From: an uncultured Pseudomonadota bacterium
GTDB taxonomy: Bacteria > Pseudomonadota > Alphaproteobacteria > Rs-D84
Assembly: GCA_947303165.1 (NCBI GenBank)
Contig: CAMYXE010000026.1
Location: 1-8,199, forward strand
DNA length: 8,199 nt
Direction of reading: 5' to 3'
Part shown: positions 1 through 7,197 of the stretch, in pieces
Numbering within the stretch: position 1 is the first letter of the stretch
Layout of the letters: each line of letters starts with the position of its first letter
Notes under the pieces: generated by a model
Told to the model about the DNA's origin: nothing
Database searches by the model: none
The model's input: only the letters and a program-made list of their open reading frames with translations
Made by a program: the position numbers and the translations under genes

Positions 1-55
1 GAGCATCTCATTCGTAATGAGGGGGTCGTAGGTTCAAGTCCTATCACCGGCACCA
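1..55 (+). tRNA. tRNA-Thr(CGU), 3' part (5' end outside window)
   Basis: The 3' two thirds of a tRNA. The end of the D arm (GAGC) is followed by an anticodon stem TCTCA/TGAGG closing a 7-base loop TTCGTAA. The anticodon is CGT at 13-15, so it reads ACG (Thr). Then come a five-base variable loop, a T arm with loop TTCAAGT closed by GTAGG/CCTAT, the acceptor 3' strand CACCGGC, discriminator A and an encoded CCA at 53-55. About 20 bases of acceptor 5' strand and D arm lie before the window. The match to proteobacterial tRNA-Thr(CGU) is clear. A terminator follows directly, so this is the last gene of its transcript. Confidence 0.95.
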
Positions 56-67
56 CGAAAAATTGTT

Positions 68-103
68 ATCGCGCACAATAAAGTGCGCGATTAAAAATTT
101 TTT
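68..103 (+). terminator. intrinsic terminator of tRNA-Thr
   Basis: A perfect 9-bp stem, ATCGCGCAC (68-76) with GTGCGCGAT (83-91), encloses the six-base loop AATAAA. A short A run and then six T residues (98-103) follow. It lies 12 bases after the tRNA CCA end, so it most likely ends the tRNA transcript. Confidence 0.8.
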
Positions 104-173
104 AGTGTCGCGCCATAGCAAAGTTTACAACTGTGAAACATATCTCATAATTATCGGCGAAGGCGGACAATAA

Positions 174-201
174 AACCGCCCGTTTGGGCGGTTGTTTTTT
201 T
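174..201. terminator. bidirectional intrinsic terminator
   Basis: An 8-bp perfect stem, AACCGCCC (174-181) with GGGCGGTT (186-193), closes a GTTT loop. On the plus strand it is followed by G and seven T. On the minus strand it is followed by TTTTATT. It sits just beyond the stop codon of the minus-strand gene ending at 212, which is its most likely client. It also blocks plus-strand read-through from the tRNA. Confidence 0.85.
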
Positions 202-211
202 CTTGAACTAT

Positions 212-766
212 CTATTTTATAAGTCTGTTGGCCAATTCTGCGAAGTATTTGGATAATTCCGGTGAAATAACAGCGATTTGTTTCCAGTTACCTTGTTGAT
301 TGTTATCAACATAGCGCTGGAATACATATCCGTTTCCACCGCGACCGTCACACCATTCTGTGCCCGTGCCACCAAAATCTATTTGCAAATCAGCAACTGT
401 AATACGCATAGGTTCGGGTGTTTGGTGTTCTGTTTTGTCGAAATAACGAACGTCCGCAAAGTCTTTTAAGGCTGTATTTTGCAAGACATCGTAAACTTTT
501 TGCAACCCCCTGGCCTGTATTTCTGGCATTGGATCATAATCAACCGTCTTGGTTGCGCCACCATTACGACGGGCCACCCAATCTTGTAATCTAGGTTTAT
601 TTTTTTCGTTTGTACGTGTGTTGTATTTTAAACGCAATTGCATATGCTCTACAAATGGATCCATAAGGTCTTGTTGAACGTCTTTGATTGTCGGCAAAAT
701 TGCAAGCATGCGGGCAATCGCCTTGTCACCCCAAATAGCAATCTGTTCTGCTGATATCTTTTTCAT
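212..766 (-). CDS. hypothetical protein, 184 aa, no recognised family
   Basis: I do not recognise this protein. The ATG at 766 is preceded on the minus strand by AAGGAA with five bases between, a good Shine-Dalgarno. A strong promoter lies upstream and a bidirectional terminator lies just past the stop, so it looks like a real monocistronic gene. The product has no signal peptide and no membrane segment, so it is probably cytosolic. The first 100 residues are mostly helix-prone and charged (IKDVQQDLMDPFVEHMQLRL). A more polar Gly-rich part (FGGTGTEWCDGRGGNGYVF, about residues 131-149) follows, with one Cys, then an amphipathic C-terminal helix ending in ELANRLIK. The Gly-rich WCDGRGGNGY stretch might be a binding loop, but I would not assign a function. 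No neighbour shares its strand. Confidence 0.8.
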   Translation of the reverse strand: MKKISAEQIAIWGDKAIARMLAILPTIKDVQQDLMDPFVEHMQLRLKYNTRTNEKNKPRLQDWVARRNGGATKTVDYDPMPEIQARGLQKVYDVLQNTALKDFADVRYFDKTEHQTPEPMRITVADLQIDFGGTGTEWCDGRGGNGYVFQRYVDNNQQGNWKQIAVISPELSKYFAELANRLIK

Positions 767-792
767 ATTTATTCCTTAATGATTTTGGTTGA

Positions 793-804
793 GTATCATG
801 ATAC
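793..804. repeat. 12-bp perfect palindrome overlapping the -10 box
   Basis: GTATCATGATAC reads identically on both strands and covers the -10 of the minus-strand promoter. It could be an operator for a dimeric repressor. A perfect 12-mer palindrome is expected once or twice by chance in a window of this size, so only its position speaks for function. Confidence 0.35.
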
Positions 805-825
805 CACTAAATTATAGCCTGTCAA
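798..825 (-). promoter_or_regulatory. promoter for the 184-aa minus-strand gene
   Basis: On the minus strand there is a consensus -35 TTGACA (820-825), a 16-base spacer and a -10 TATCAT (798-803, one mismatch). The predicted start is about 25 bases before the ATG at 766. A perfect TATAAT also occurs at 811-816 but lacks a -35 at proper spacing, so it is the less likely alternative. Confidence 0.65.
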
Positions 826-890
826 TTATTCTGAAATTTTTTGCATAAAATACTGGAAATTCCATTTTTTATATATTAAACTAACTCGCG

Positions 891-923
891 ATGAATACGA
901 AAACAATAATTATCATTAGATAA
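891..923 (+). CDS. isoleucine-rich leader peptide of ileS (10 codons)
   Basis: A 10-codon reading frame, MNTKTIIIIR, stops with TAA at 921-923. Codons 6-9 are ATA ATT ATC ATT (906-917), so all three isoleucine codons occur within four consecutive Ile positions. It lies upstream of the isoleucyl-tRNA synthetase gene and is followed by competing hairpins and an intrinsic terminator. That is the standard form of a ribosome-sensed attenuator, comparable to the Phe-rich pheM leader before pheST in E. coli. No clear Shine-Dalgarno precedes the ATG. A possible -10 TATATT at 872-877 would place the transcript start near 884, so the leader could be translated from an almost leaderless 5' end. The -35 is poor, so that promoter is uncertain. 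The peptide probably has no function beyond being translated. Confidence 0.8.
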   Translation: MNTKTIIIIR

Positions 924-949
924 CCGGCAATGCGCTTTGGCGTAGGCTG

Positions 950-973
950 GGGCGCATATAGCGCCCGTTTTTT
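950..973 (+). terminator. intrinsic terminator within the ileS leader
   Basis: A 6-bp all-GC stem, GGGCGC (950-955) with GCGCCC (961-966), has the loop ATATA and is followed by G and six T (968-973). It ends 17 bases before the ileS Shine-Dalgarno. No full-length plus-strand gene precedes it, only the Ile leader peptide, so it acts on the ileS leader transcript. Confidence 0.85.
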
Positions 974-990
974 ATGATATAAACACATAT

Positions 991-994
991 GGAG
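991..994 (+). promoter_or_regulatory. ileS ribosome binding site, fixes the start at 1004
   Basis: GGAG lies nine bases before the ATG at 1004. An in-frame ATG at 989 overlaps this element and has no Shine-Dalgarno of its own, so 1004 is preferred. Confidence 0.75.
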
Positions 995-1003
995 TATATA
1001 AAA

Positions 1004-3595
1004 ATGGCATACCCGAAAACAGAAGCGAAAACAAACTTTTCGAAGTTAGAACACGAAATAATGGATTTCTGGCGTAAAGACGATACGTTCCACAAATCGC
1101 TAGAAAAGACCAAAATGGGCCAACCTTTCAATTTCTATGATGGTCCGCCGTTTGCCAATGGCCTGCCCCACTGGGGACATTTGGGTGTTTCGTGCATCAA
1201 GGATATGGTTTCCCGTTACAAAACTATGTGTGGCCGTTATGTGAAAAGAGAATTGGGATGGGATTGTCATGGGTTGCCCGCAGAAACAGCGGTGGAACAT
1301 CAAGAGGGCCAAACCGCCAAGAAAATCGTCGAGCAAAAAGGTATCGAAGCATTTTGTGATATGTGCCATACCAGTGTGACAACGTATTGCAACGAATGGT
1401 TGCGCTTTGTTGAACGTATTGGTCGTTGGGTCGATGGTGGCGACAATTATGGTTATCGCACTATGGATAAAAATTATATGGAATCTGTTATCTGGGGGTT
1501 GAAACAATTATATGATAAAGGCTTGTTGTATAAAGACTTTAAAGTGAATCCATATGATTGGAAGTTGGGAACAGTTCTTTCTAATTCCGAAGCGTCAAGT
1601 GAATATAAAGATGTTGTTGATGATACTGTGACCGTTTGGTTTGAACTAGAAAATGGTGAACGTGCAATTGCGTGGACAACAACACCATGGACCTTGCCGG
1701 CAAATTCTGCATTGGCCGTGAATCCAAAGATGAAATATGTAAAAATGCGTCATGATGATGGACATGTATATATTTTGGCCGAATCACGTGTTCCCGCGTA
1801 TGAAAAGATATTTGCAAATTCTGAAAAGGTTGGCGAATGCACAGGGGCGGAATTGGTTGGATTACACTATACACCAATTTTCCCATACTATACCGATTTG
1901 GCCAAAGAAGGTCATGGTCTGTACACTATAATTCCTGCGGACTATGTTTCTGATGGTGATGGAACAGGTATCGTTCATATCGCACCCGCGTATGGTGAAG
2001 ACGATTATTGGGCAGCCAAGGCAATCGATCCGAAATTCCCGGTTATTTTAAATGTTGATGATTTCGGTAACTTTGATTCGACTGTAAAAGACTGGCCGGG
2101 TGAAAATATTTTTGATGCTAATCCAAAAATCATGGATTGGTTGCGCAGCAATGGAATATTGGTTAAAAAAGACCAGCATAAGCACAGTTATCCGTTTGGA
2201 CCGCGTAGTAAAGAAAAACTTATCTATCGTGCAACGGATGCCTGGTATGTTGATGTGCCAAAAATCCGTGATAGATTGATAGAAATCACCAAGACACAGA
2301 CAACATGGACATCGGCGGGTAATCGATTCATGGCATGGATTGAAAATGCACGTGAATGGGGTATAACCAGAAACAGATATTGGGGTGTTCCGTTACCAAT
2401 TTGGGAAAAGGACGGCAAATACAAAGTGTTTGGTTCTATTGCCGAAATGGAAGAATTCTTTGGTGTAAAGATAGATGATTTACATCGTCCGACATTGGAT
2501 AAACTAACCAAAGACGGGTGGCACAGAATAACCGATGTTTTGGATTGTTGGTTTGAATCTGGATCTATGCCGTTTGCACATTTGCACTATCCATTTGAAA
2601 ACAAAGACGTGTTTGAAAAGAATTTCCCGGCCGATTATATTATCGAAGCGGACGAACAAACACGTGGTTGGTTCTATGGTTTGATGGTAATGGCGGTTGC
2701 ATTGTTTGACAAGGCTGCGTTCCGCGTCGTGTCGGCTAATGGCTTGATTTGTGACGAACAGAAAAGAAAGTTTTCTAAATCGTTGCATAATTATGTTGAA
2801 CCATCTGAACAATTGGAAACATACAGTGCTGATGCAATTAGATTGTTCATCCAGGGCAGCACTTTTATGAAGGCTGAGAACGTCGGTGTAGATAAAGAAG
2901 GTAAAGTTTTTGGCGACACAATCAAAACAATTTTGACGCCGCTTTGGAATGCTTATCACTTCTTTACATTGTATGCGAACGCTGGGAATATTACCGCAGA
3001 GATGAATGCTACATCAACAAATCTGTTAGATAAATATATCTTGGCGGAATTGAGCAAATTGACACAAACCACAACAGATTCGCTTAATCAGTATAAACCT
3101 GATACGGCAATTAAAGAATTTGTTCGATTCTTGGATGTGTTGAATAATTGGTACATTCGTCGTAATCGTGACCGGTTCTGGGACGAAGATAATACAGCAT
3201 TCAATACGCTGTATTATGTGTTGGTAAATTTATCCAAGATTATGGCACCGTTTGCGCCATTTATATCGGAATATATCTATAAGAATTTAACAGGCAAAGA
3301 ATCTGTTCATTTAGAAGATTGGCCTGTTGCGGATTCTGTGGATATGGATATTGTGACCGATATGCGTCGTGTTCAACAGATAGTGTCTGTTGGAAAACAA
3401 TTGCGTGAACAATACAAATTGCGTAATCGTTTGCCATTAAGTAAATTGACGGTTGCCGGCGGAAAACCTATGCCAGAATACACAAACATAATTCGTGATG
3501 AATTAAATGTGAAATCGGTAGAATGGGTTGATAACACGAACAAGGTTGCCGATAGTTTCATATATTTGGTCACGTCTTGGTGGCGCATTGCGTGA
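1004..3595 (+). CDS. ileS: isoleucyl-tRNA synthetase, IleRS2 type; frame broken near 3569
   Basis: Class I aminoacyl-tRNA synthetase joining Ile to tRNA-Ile in the cytosol. Visible from the start at 1004: the HIGH-type motif HWGH (residues 56-59) in PPFANGLPHWGHLG, the GWDCHGLPAE block, the CP1 editing-domain signature TTTPWTLPAN (about 225-234), GIVHIAPAYGEDD, and the KMSKS-type motif KFSKS (589-593). These forms match the long eukaryote-like IleRS2 found in Rickettsia and others, a form generally insensitive to mupirocin. After LNVKSVEWV and FIYL the frame should continue L-G-x-R-L-G-G-A as in the family. Instead it runs through VTSWWRIA to a TGA at 3593-3595, and the family sequence resumes one base out of phase. 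The intact protein would be about 1009 residues; this frame alone gives 863 and lacks the C-terminal end. It is preceded by an Ile attenuator and heads an ileS-small gene-nth operon. Confidence 0.93.
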   Translation: MAYPKTEAKTNFSKLEHEIMDFWRKDDTFHKSLEKTKMGQPFNFYDGPPFANGLPHWGHLGVSCIKDMVSRYKTMCGRYVKRELGWDCHGLPAETAVEHQEGQTAKKIVEQKGIEAFCDMCHTSVTTYCNEWLRFVERIGRWVDGGDNYGYRTMDKNYMESVIWGLKQLYDKGLLYKDFKVNPYDWKLGTVLSNSEASSEYKDVVDDTVTVWFELENGERAIAWTTTPWTLPANSALAVNPKMKYVKMRHDDGHVYILAESRVPAYEKIFANSEKVGECTGAELVGLHYTPIFPYYTDLAKEGHGLYTIIPADYVSDGDGTGIVHIAPAYGEDDYWAAKAIDPKFPVILNVDDFGNFDSTVKDWPGENIFDANPKIMDWLRSNGILVKKDQHKHSYPFGPRSKEKLIYRATDAWYVDVPKIRDRLIEITKTQTTWTSAGNRFMAWIENAREWGITRNRYWGVPLPIWEKDGKYKVFGSIAEMEEFFGVKIDDLHRPTLDKLTKDGWHRITDVLDCWFESGSMPFAHLHYPFENKDVFEKNFPADYIIEADEQTRGWFYGLMVMAVALFDKAAFRVVSANGLICDEQKRKFSKSLHNYVEPSEQLETYSADAIRLFIQGSTFMKAENVGVDKEGKVFGDTIKTILTPLWNAYHFFTLYANAGNITAEMNATSTNLLDKYILAELSKLTQTTTDSLNQYKPDTAIKEFVRFLDVLNNWYIRRNRDRFWDEDNTAFNTLYYVLVNLSKIMAPFAPFISEYIYKNLTGKESVHLEDWPVADSVDMDIVTDMRRVQQIVSVGKQLREQYKLRNRLPLSKLTVAGGKPMPEYTNIIRDELNVKSVEWVDNTNKVADSFIYLVTSWWRIA

Positions 3596-4031
3596 AATAA
3601 TACCGGCGGTCAAGAATGGTGATTATGAAATCGATGGCGACAAGATGATAGTTGGCGAATATACATTAAATTCTGATGAATTTGAAAATCGCCTTAACAT
3701 CAAAGAAGGTGTCACAGGTATGGCATTGCCAGATAATACCGCGGTTATCATTTTGGATACAGAATTGAATTCAGAATTGATTGCCGAAGGTTTGGCAAAT
3801 GATGCATTACGATTCATCCAAGATACACGTAAAACACTTGGATTAGATGTGTCTGATAGGATAAGATTAACGTATACGGCGGATTTAGCGGTTTCTGGTG
3901 CCATAGAACAATACCGGAAACGTATCATGGCTGACGCGTTAATCGTTGAAATGTCACCGGGCGAGGCCGAACATTTCAAAGACATAGAAGGCTATAACTT
4001 TGGTATATCAATCGAAAAGGCGCAAAAATGA
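3570..4031 (+). pseudogene. ileS: C-terminal part of IleRS, out of frame with the main body
   Basis: About 153 residues, beginning SRLGGALREIIPAVKNGDYEI and ending at the TGA at 4029-4031, continue the C-terminal domain of IleRS2 in the next reading frame. The frame is open back to 3528, but there is no plausible ribosome binding site, and the family match begins only near 3570. The segment keeps an open, IleRS-like sequence to its normal end (LGLDVSDRIRLTYTAD), and its stop overlaps the next gene's start (ATGA). The lesion is therefore recent, a sequencing or assembly error, or bypassed. Comparing FIYL..RLGGA with the family pattern L-G-x-R-L-x-G-A favours loss of two bases around TTGGTCACG (3566-3574) over gain of one. 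I see no known programmed-frameshift signal there. Confidence 0.8.
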
Positions 4032-4408
4032 AAGAAAATAAATTTTGGTTAATCTGTGCGGTAATAGTAATTATCGTACTAAGGTTTATCGGGTTCTTTG
4101 GTACATCCGTCATGGAACCGACATTGTCAAATGTATTCACAATTGATGATGTAGCAGAAACCAAAGATTCAGACAAAGGAAAATTTATTGGATGCAATTC
4201 AAGTTTTACTTCGCAGAAAACGGCAACCGATGTAAACGGCGAATATGTTGAAAAATATATCGCGCGCAACACTATTGTTTGCAACTGCGTTGGTGACCAC
4301 GAAGGTTCGATTATTGAAAAAACAGTCACGCTTCAATATATAGACGAACCGAGCAAGGTCGAATTAGATTGCAATTCACAATGTGAAAAAATCTGCGCTG
4401 AATATTAA
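4028..4408 (+). CDS. hypothetical membrane-anchored Cys-rich protein, 126 aa
   Basis: I recognise no family. The start codon overlaps the ileS stop as ATGA (4028-4031), so translation is probably coupled. Residues 6-24 (FWLICAVIVIIVLRFIGFF) form a single hydrophobic segment after a short Lys-containing N-terminus. This suggests a signal anchor with the remaining 100 residues in the periplasm. That soluble part has six Cys (56, 85, 87, 115, 119, 123) in a C...CxC...CxxxCxxxC pattern, which suggests disulfides or, less likely, metal binding. A seventh Cys (10) lies in the membrane segment. In many proteobacteria the signal peptidase gene lspA follows ileS, but this is not LspA: it is shorter, has one membrane segment and lacks the catalytic Asp motifs. 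nth begins one base after its stop. Confidence 0.82.
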   Translation: MKENKFWLICAVIVIIVLRFIGFFGTSVMEPTLSNVFTIDDVAETKDSDKGKFIGCNSSFTSQKTATDVNGEYVEKYIARNTIVCNCVGDHEGSIIEKTVTLQYIDEPSKVELDCNSQCEKICAEY

Positions 4409-4409
4409 T

Positions 4410-5057
4410 ATGATAACGCCACAGCGATTTTTTGAAATTGTGCCGAAAAGTCTGAATATGGACATTCGTTCAGAATTAATCAGCACGAATGATTTCACTT
4501 TTGCTGTGGCGGTTATTCTTTCGGCCCAGGCCACCGATAAAAAGGTGAACGAGGTCACGCCCGCCCTATTCCGCGTTGCGCCGACACCGAAAAAAATGTT
4601 GGCGTTGGGATTGGATGGATTAAAAAAACATATCAAAGTCATTTCATTTTTTAATAACAAAGCCAAGAATATCATCGCGCTTTCCGAACAATTGGCGGAT
4701 ATTAAAACCGATGGCGATAATTTTATATTCCCCAAAAAATATCACAATCGTGAAGAATTGATGAAATTGCCGGGCATAGGACAAAAGACCGCAAATGTAA
4801 TAATGAATGTTTTGTGGAATGCGCCGAATATTGGTGTTGATACGCATGTATTTAGATTGGCACATCGTTACGGCTGGGTTGATGACGGTGCGAATACACC
4901 GGAAAAAGTCGAAACGGTATTATTAAAGAAAATTCCAAAAAAATATCATTCAATTGTAAATCATGTAATGGTGCTGTTTGGGCGATATACATGCACCGCC
5001 CTGCGACCAAAATGCGACACATGCCCATTAAAAGAATTTTGTAATTATAAAAAATAA
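4410..5057 (+). CDS. nth: endonuclease III (DNA glycosylase/AP lyase)
   Basis: Base-excision repair enzyme that removes oxidised pyrimidines and cleaves at the abasic site. With the ATG at 4410 it has 215 residues, close to the 211 of E. coli Nth, and the conserved SAQATD falls at the same place (38-43 here, 39-44 in E. coli). A GTG at 4383 would add nine residues overlapping the upstream gene and is less likely. The helix-hairpin-helix is LPGIGQKTAN, with the catalytic Lys at 126. The catalytic Asp is 154 in VDTHVFR. The [4Fe-4S] cluster ligands are Cys 195, 202, 205 and 211 in the classical C-x6-C-x2-C-x5-C spacing. No good Shine-Dalgarno is visible; the ATG follows the preceding stop by one base, so translational coupling is likely. 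It is the last gene of the ileS operon and may be subject to the Ile attenuator. Confidence 0.95.
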   Translation: MITPQRFFEIVPKSLNMDIRSELISTNDFTFAVAVILSAQATDKKVNEVTPALFRVAPTPKKMLALGLDGLKKHIKVISFFNNKAKNIIALSEQLADIKTDGDNFIFPKKYHNREELMKLPGIGQKTANVIMNVLWNAPNIGVDTHVFRLAHRYGWVDDGANTPEKVETVLLKKIPKKYHSIVNHVMVLFGRYTCTALRPKCDTCPLKEFCNYKK

Positions 5058-5075
5058 AAACCGGCATTCGCCGGT
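5048..5075 (-). terminator. intrinsic terminator between convergent nth and the 265-aa gene
   Basis: The stem ACCGGC (5060-5065) with GCCGGT (5070-5075) closes an ATTC loop. On the minus strand it is followed by TTTTTATTTTTT, overlapping the last codons of nth, so it efficiently ends the minus-strand gene whose stop is at 5079. On the plus strand the following sequence (GGTTTAAATTC) is only weakly T-rich, so termination of nth there would be less efficient. Confidence 0.8.
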
Positions 5076-5078
5076 GGT

Positions 5079-5876
5079 TTAAATTCTTTCTTGTTTACAA
5101 TCTGCACCTAATTTCCATAGTTCATATTGTTTGTCATTAAAATATTTATTTGAATTTTGAATATCAGATAATTGTTGAATCAAGCGGAGTATACATATAG
5201 ATTGACTAAATAACAATGGCAGAAAGTGTATATATTCTTTTCTATCTACGATAGTTTGGATATCCTTCTCAAAATACTCATTATTACGACCGAGAAGTTT
5301 TATATCACGATAATTTGGGAAAGAAGGATTGTGGTCGTTTTCTGCCCAAATAATCTTGAATATTGGGTTAGTATATTTTCTAACAGTTATGCCATGGTAT
5401 ATTATTTCTCCAGTTTCTTTATATTCAGGTAATGGTCTCAGACTTATATTAAATAGATCCGACAAGAATGGTTCTCTTATTTTTTCATAAAATGCATTAT
5501 CAATATTCATACGATATGAAAAACTGTTACGTATTATCATCTCGTGTTCTGTTTCGTTCGTAATGGCACGTTGTAAATAGATTGCATTTTTTTGATCATT
5601 CATGTGTGTTATCTCAAAATTAATTAGAAACGAGTAGTCCGCATACAGAAGTACGCACTTGTCTTCTTTCTGGTTATATTCAATCGCAACACATGGTGTT
5701 CTTTTGTCATCATTACAGTAAATTTCAATAAAATTCGATTTTTGACCAAGTTGTTGATCAACTTTTTCATCACGAAACGATACGACACTAAACTTGCCCT
5801 GCGGGTCATTTAAACACTTGTGTGTCAGCCATGCAAAATACGTACTTTTAAAAGGACCATAATCTGGATATGCCAT
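5079..5876 (-). CDS. hypothetical protein, 265 aa, no recognised family
   Basis: I do not recognise this protein. The start at 5876 (MAYPDYGPF) is chosen because AAAGGAG lies six bases upstream. An in-frame start at 5909 would add 11 residues, but it lies beside the predicted -10 box and probably upstream of the transcript start. There is no signal peptide or clear membrane segment. The sequence is rich in aromatic and charged residues. Its N-terminal half resembles an alternating beta pattern (NFIEIYCNDDKRTPCVAIEY, then KCVLLYADYSFLINFEI). The C-terminal third is more helical (FLPLLFSQSICILRLIQQL). Cys residues are scattered with no metal-binding spacing. It has its own promoter and terminator, faces nth tail to tail, and shares no operon. 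A soluble cytosolic protein is the best guess; no function is proposed. Confidence 0.82.
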   Translation of the reverse strand: MAYPDYGPFKSTYFAWLTHKCLNDPQGKFSVVSFRDEKVDQQLGQKSNFIEIYCNDDKRTPCVAIEYNQKEDKCVLLYADYSFLINFEITHMNDQKNAIYLQRAITNETEHEMIIRNSFSYRMNIDNAFYEKIREPFLSDLFNISLRPLPEYKETGEIIYHGITVRKYTNPIFKIIWAENDHNPSFPNYRDIKLLGRNNEYFEKDIQTIVDRKEYIHFLPLLFSQSICILRLIQQLSDIQNSNKYFNDKQYELWKLGADCKQERI

Positions 5877-5882
5877 CAAAAA

Positions 5883-5889
5883 CTCCTTT
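5883..5889 (-). promoter_or_regulatory. ribosome binding site fixing the start at 5876
   Basis: On the minus strand AAAGGAG lies six bases before the ATG at 5876, a near-perfect Shine-Dalgarno. It supports this start over the upstream in-frame start at 5909. Confidence 0.75.
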
Positions 5890-5909
5890 GTTTTCGGTGA
5901 AAGTAGCAA

Positions 5910-5939
5910 ATTTTATTGAAAAAGCAAGTTTTTTGACAA
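5910..5939 (-). promoter_or_regulatory. promoter for the 265-aa minus-strand gene
   Basis: On the minus strand: -35 TTGTCA (5934-5939, one mismatch), an 18-base spacer and -10 TAAAAT (5910-5915, one mismatch). The expected transcript start near 5903 leaves a leader of about 27 bases holding the Shine-Dalgarno. Confidence 0.6.
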
Positions 5940-5971
5940 ATAAAATAAATTGTTGAATTTTTGTGCGCAAT

Positions 5972-6000
5972 AAAAAACACCGGAATTTTCGGTGCTTTTT
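5972..6000. terminator. bidirectional intrinsic terminator after mreB
   Basis: The stem CACCG (5978-5982) with CGGTG (5990-5994) can be extended by a G-U and an A-T pair. On the minus strand six T follow (complement of 5972-5977); on the plus strand C and five T follow. It lies about 30 bases past the mreB stop and separates mreB from the next minus-strand gene. Confidence 0.8.
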
Positions 6001-6025
6001 ATGAAACGCATAAACAAATGTTTTA

Positions 6026-7137
<1,112 letters not shown>

Positions 7138-7163
7138 GCCGCAGACGTTAAAATGTTTTTTCT

Positions 7164-7190
7164 TTGACTTTACGTATATTTTGGTATTAT
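7164..7190 (+). promoter_or_regulatory. rnpA-yidD promoter with extended -10
   Basis: -35 TTGACT (7164-7169, one mismatch), a 15-base spacer and -10 TATTAT (7185-7190, one mismatch), preceded by TGG, an extended -10 that can make up for the short spacer. The predicted start, about seven bases on, coincides with the rnpA ATG at 7198. Confidence 0.6.
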
Positions 7191-7197
7191 TACCCAC

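Larger units (their letters stand above)
891..973 (+). promoter_or_regulatory. isoleucine-responsive transcription attenuator of ileS
   Basis: Three competing structures follow the Ile codons. (a) A hairpin across 924-950: 924-928 pairs with 946-950, and 931-935 pairs with 940-944 (each arm with one G-U). (b) An antiterminator in which ATGCGC (930-935) pairs perfectly with GCGCAT (952-957), extendable by three G-U pairs (936-938 with 949-951). (c) The terminator stem 950-955/961-966. Structure (b) excludes both others. Inferred action: a ribosome delayed on the late Ile codons covers the 5' arm of (a), so (b) forms and ileS is transcribed. A ribosome that reaches the stop at 921-923 covers region 930-935, so (c) forms and transcription ends. 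Low charged tRNA-Ile would therefore raise synthetase expression. The pairings are seen in the sequence; the mechanism follows known leader-peptide attenuators. Confidence 0.8.

Noticed and set aside
124..201. Possible small RNA: TTTACA, 16 bases, CATAAT, then the terminator at 174-201
   Set aside because: The transcript would be only about 40 bases, the promoter match is moderate, and the terminator is already explained by the minus-strand gene.
1..211. tRNA-Thr as an attachment site of an integrated element
   Set aside because: No integrase and no direct repeat of the tRNA 3' end is seen in the window, and the neighbouring genes are housekeeping.
881..990. T-box riboswitch upstream of ileS
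   Set aside because: The leader is only about 100 bases, I see no T-box consensus (TGGNACCGCG) and no specifier-loop stem, and the Ile-rich leader peptide explains the terminator better.
989..1003. ileS start at the upstream ATG (989)
   Set aside because: It overlaps the GGAG that serves the ATG at 1004 and has no ribosome site of its own.
3566..3595. Programmed +1 frameshift in ileS
   Set aside because: No slippery run with a slow codon or stop, as in prfB, is present at the switch point. Family spacing fits loss of two bases better than skipping one.
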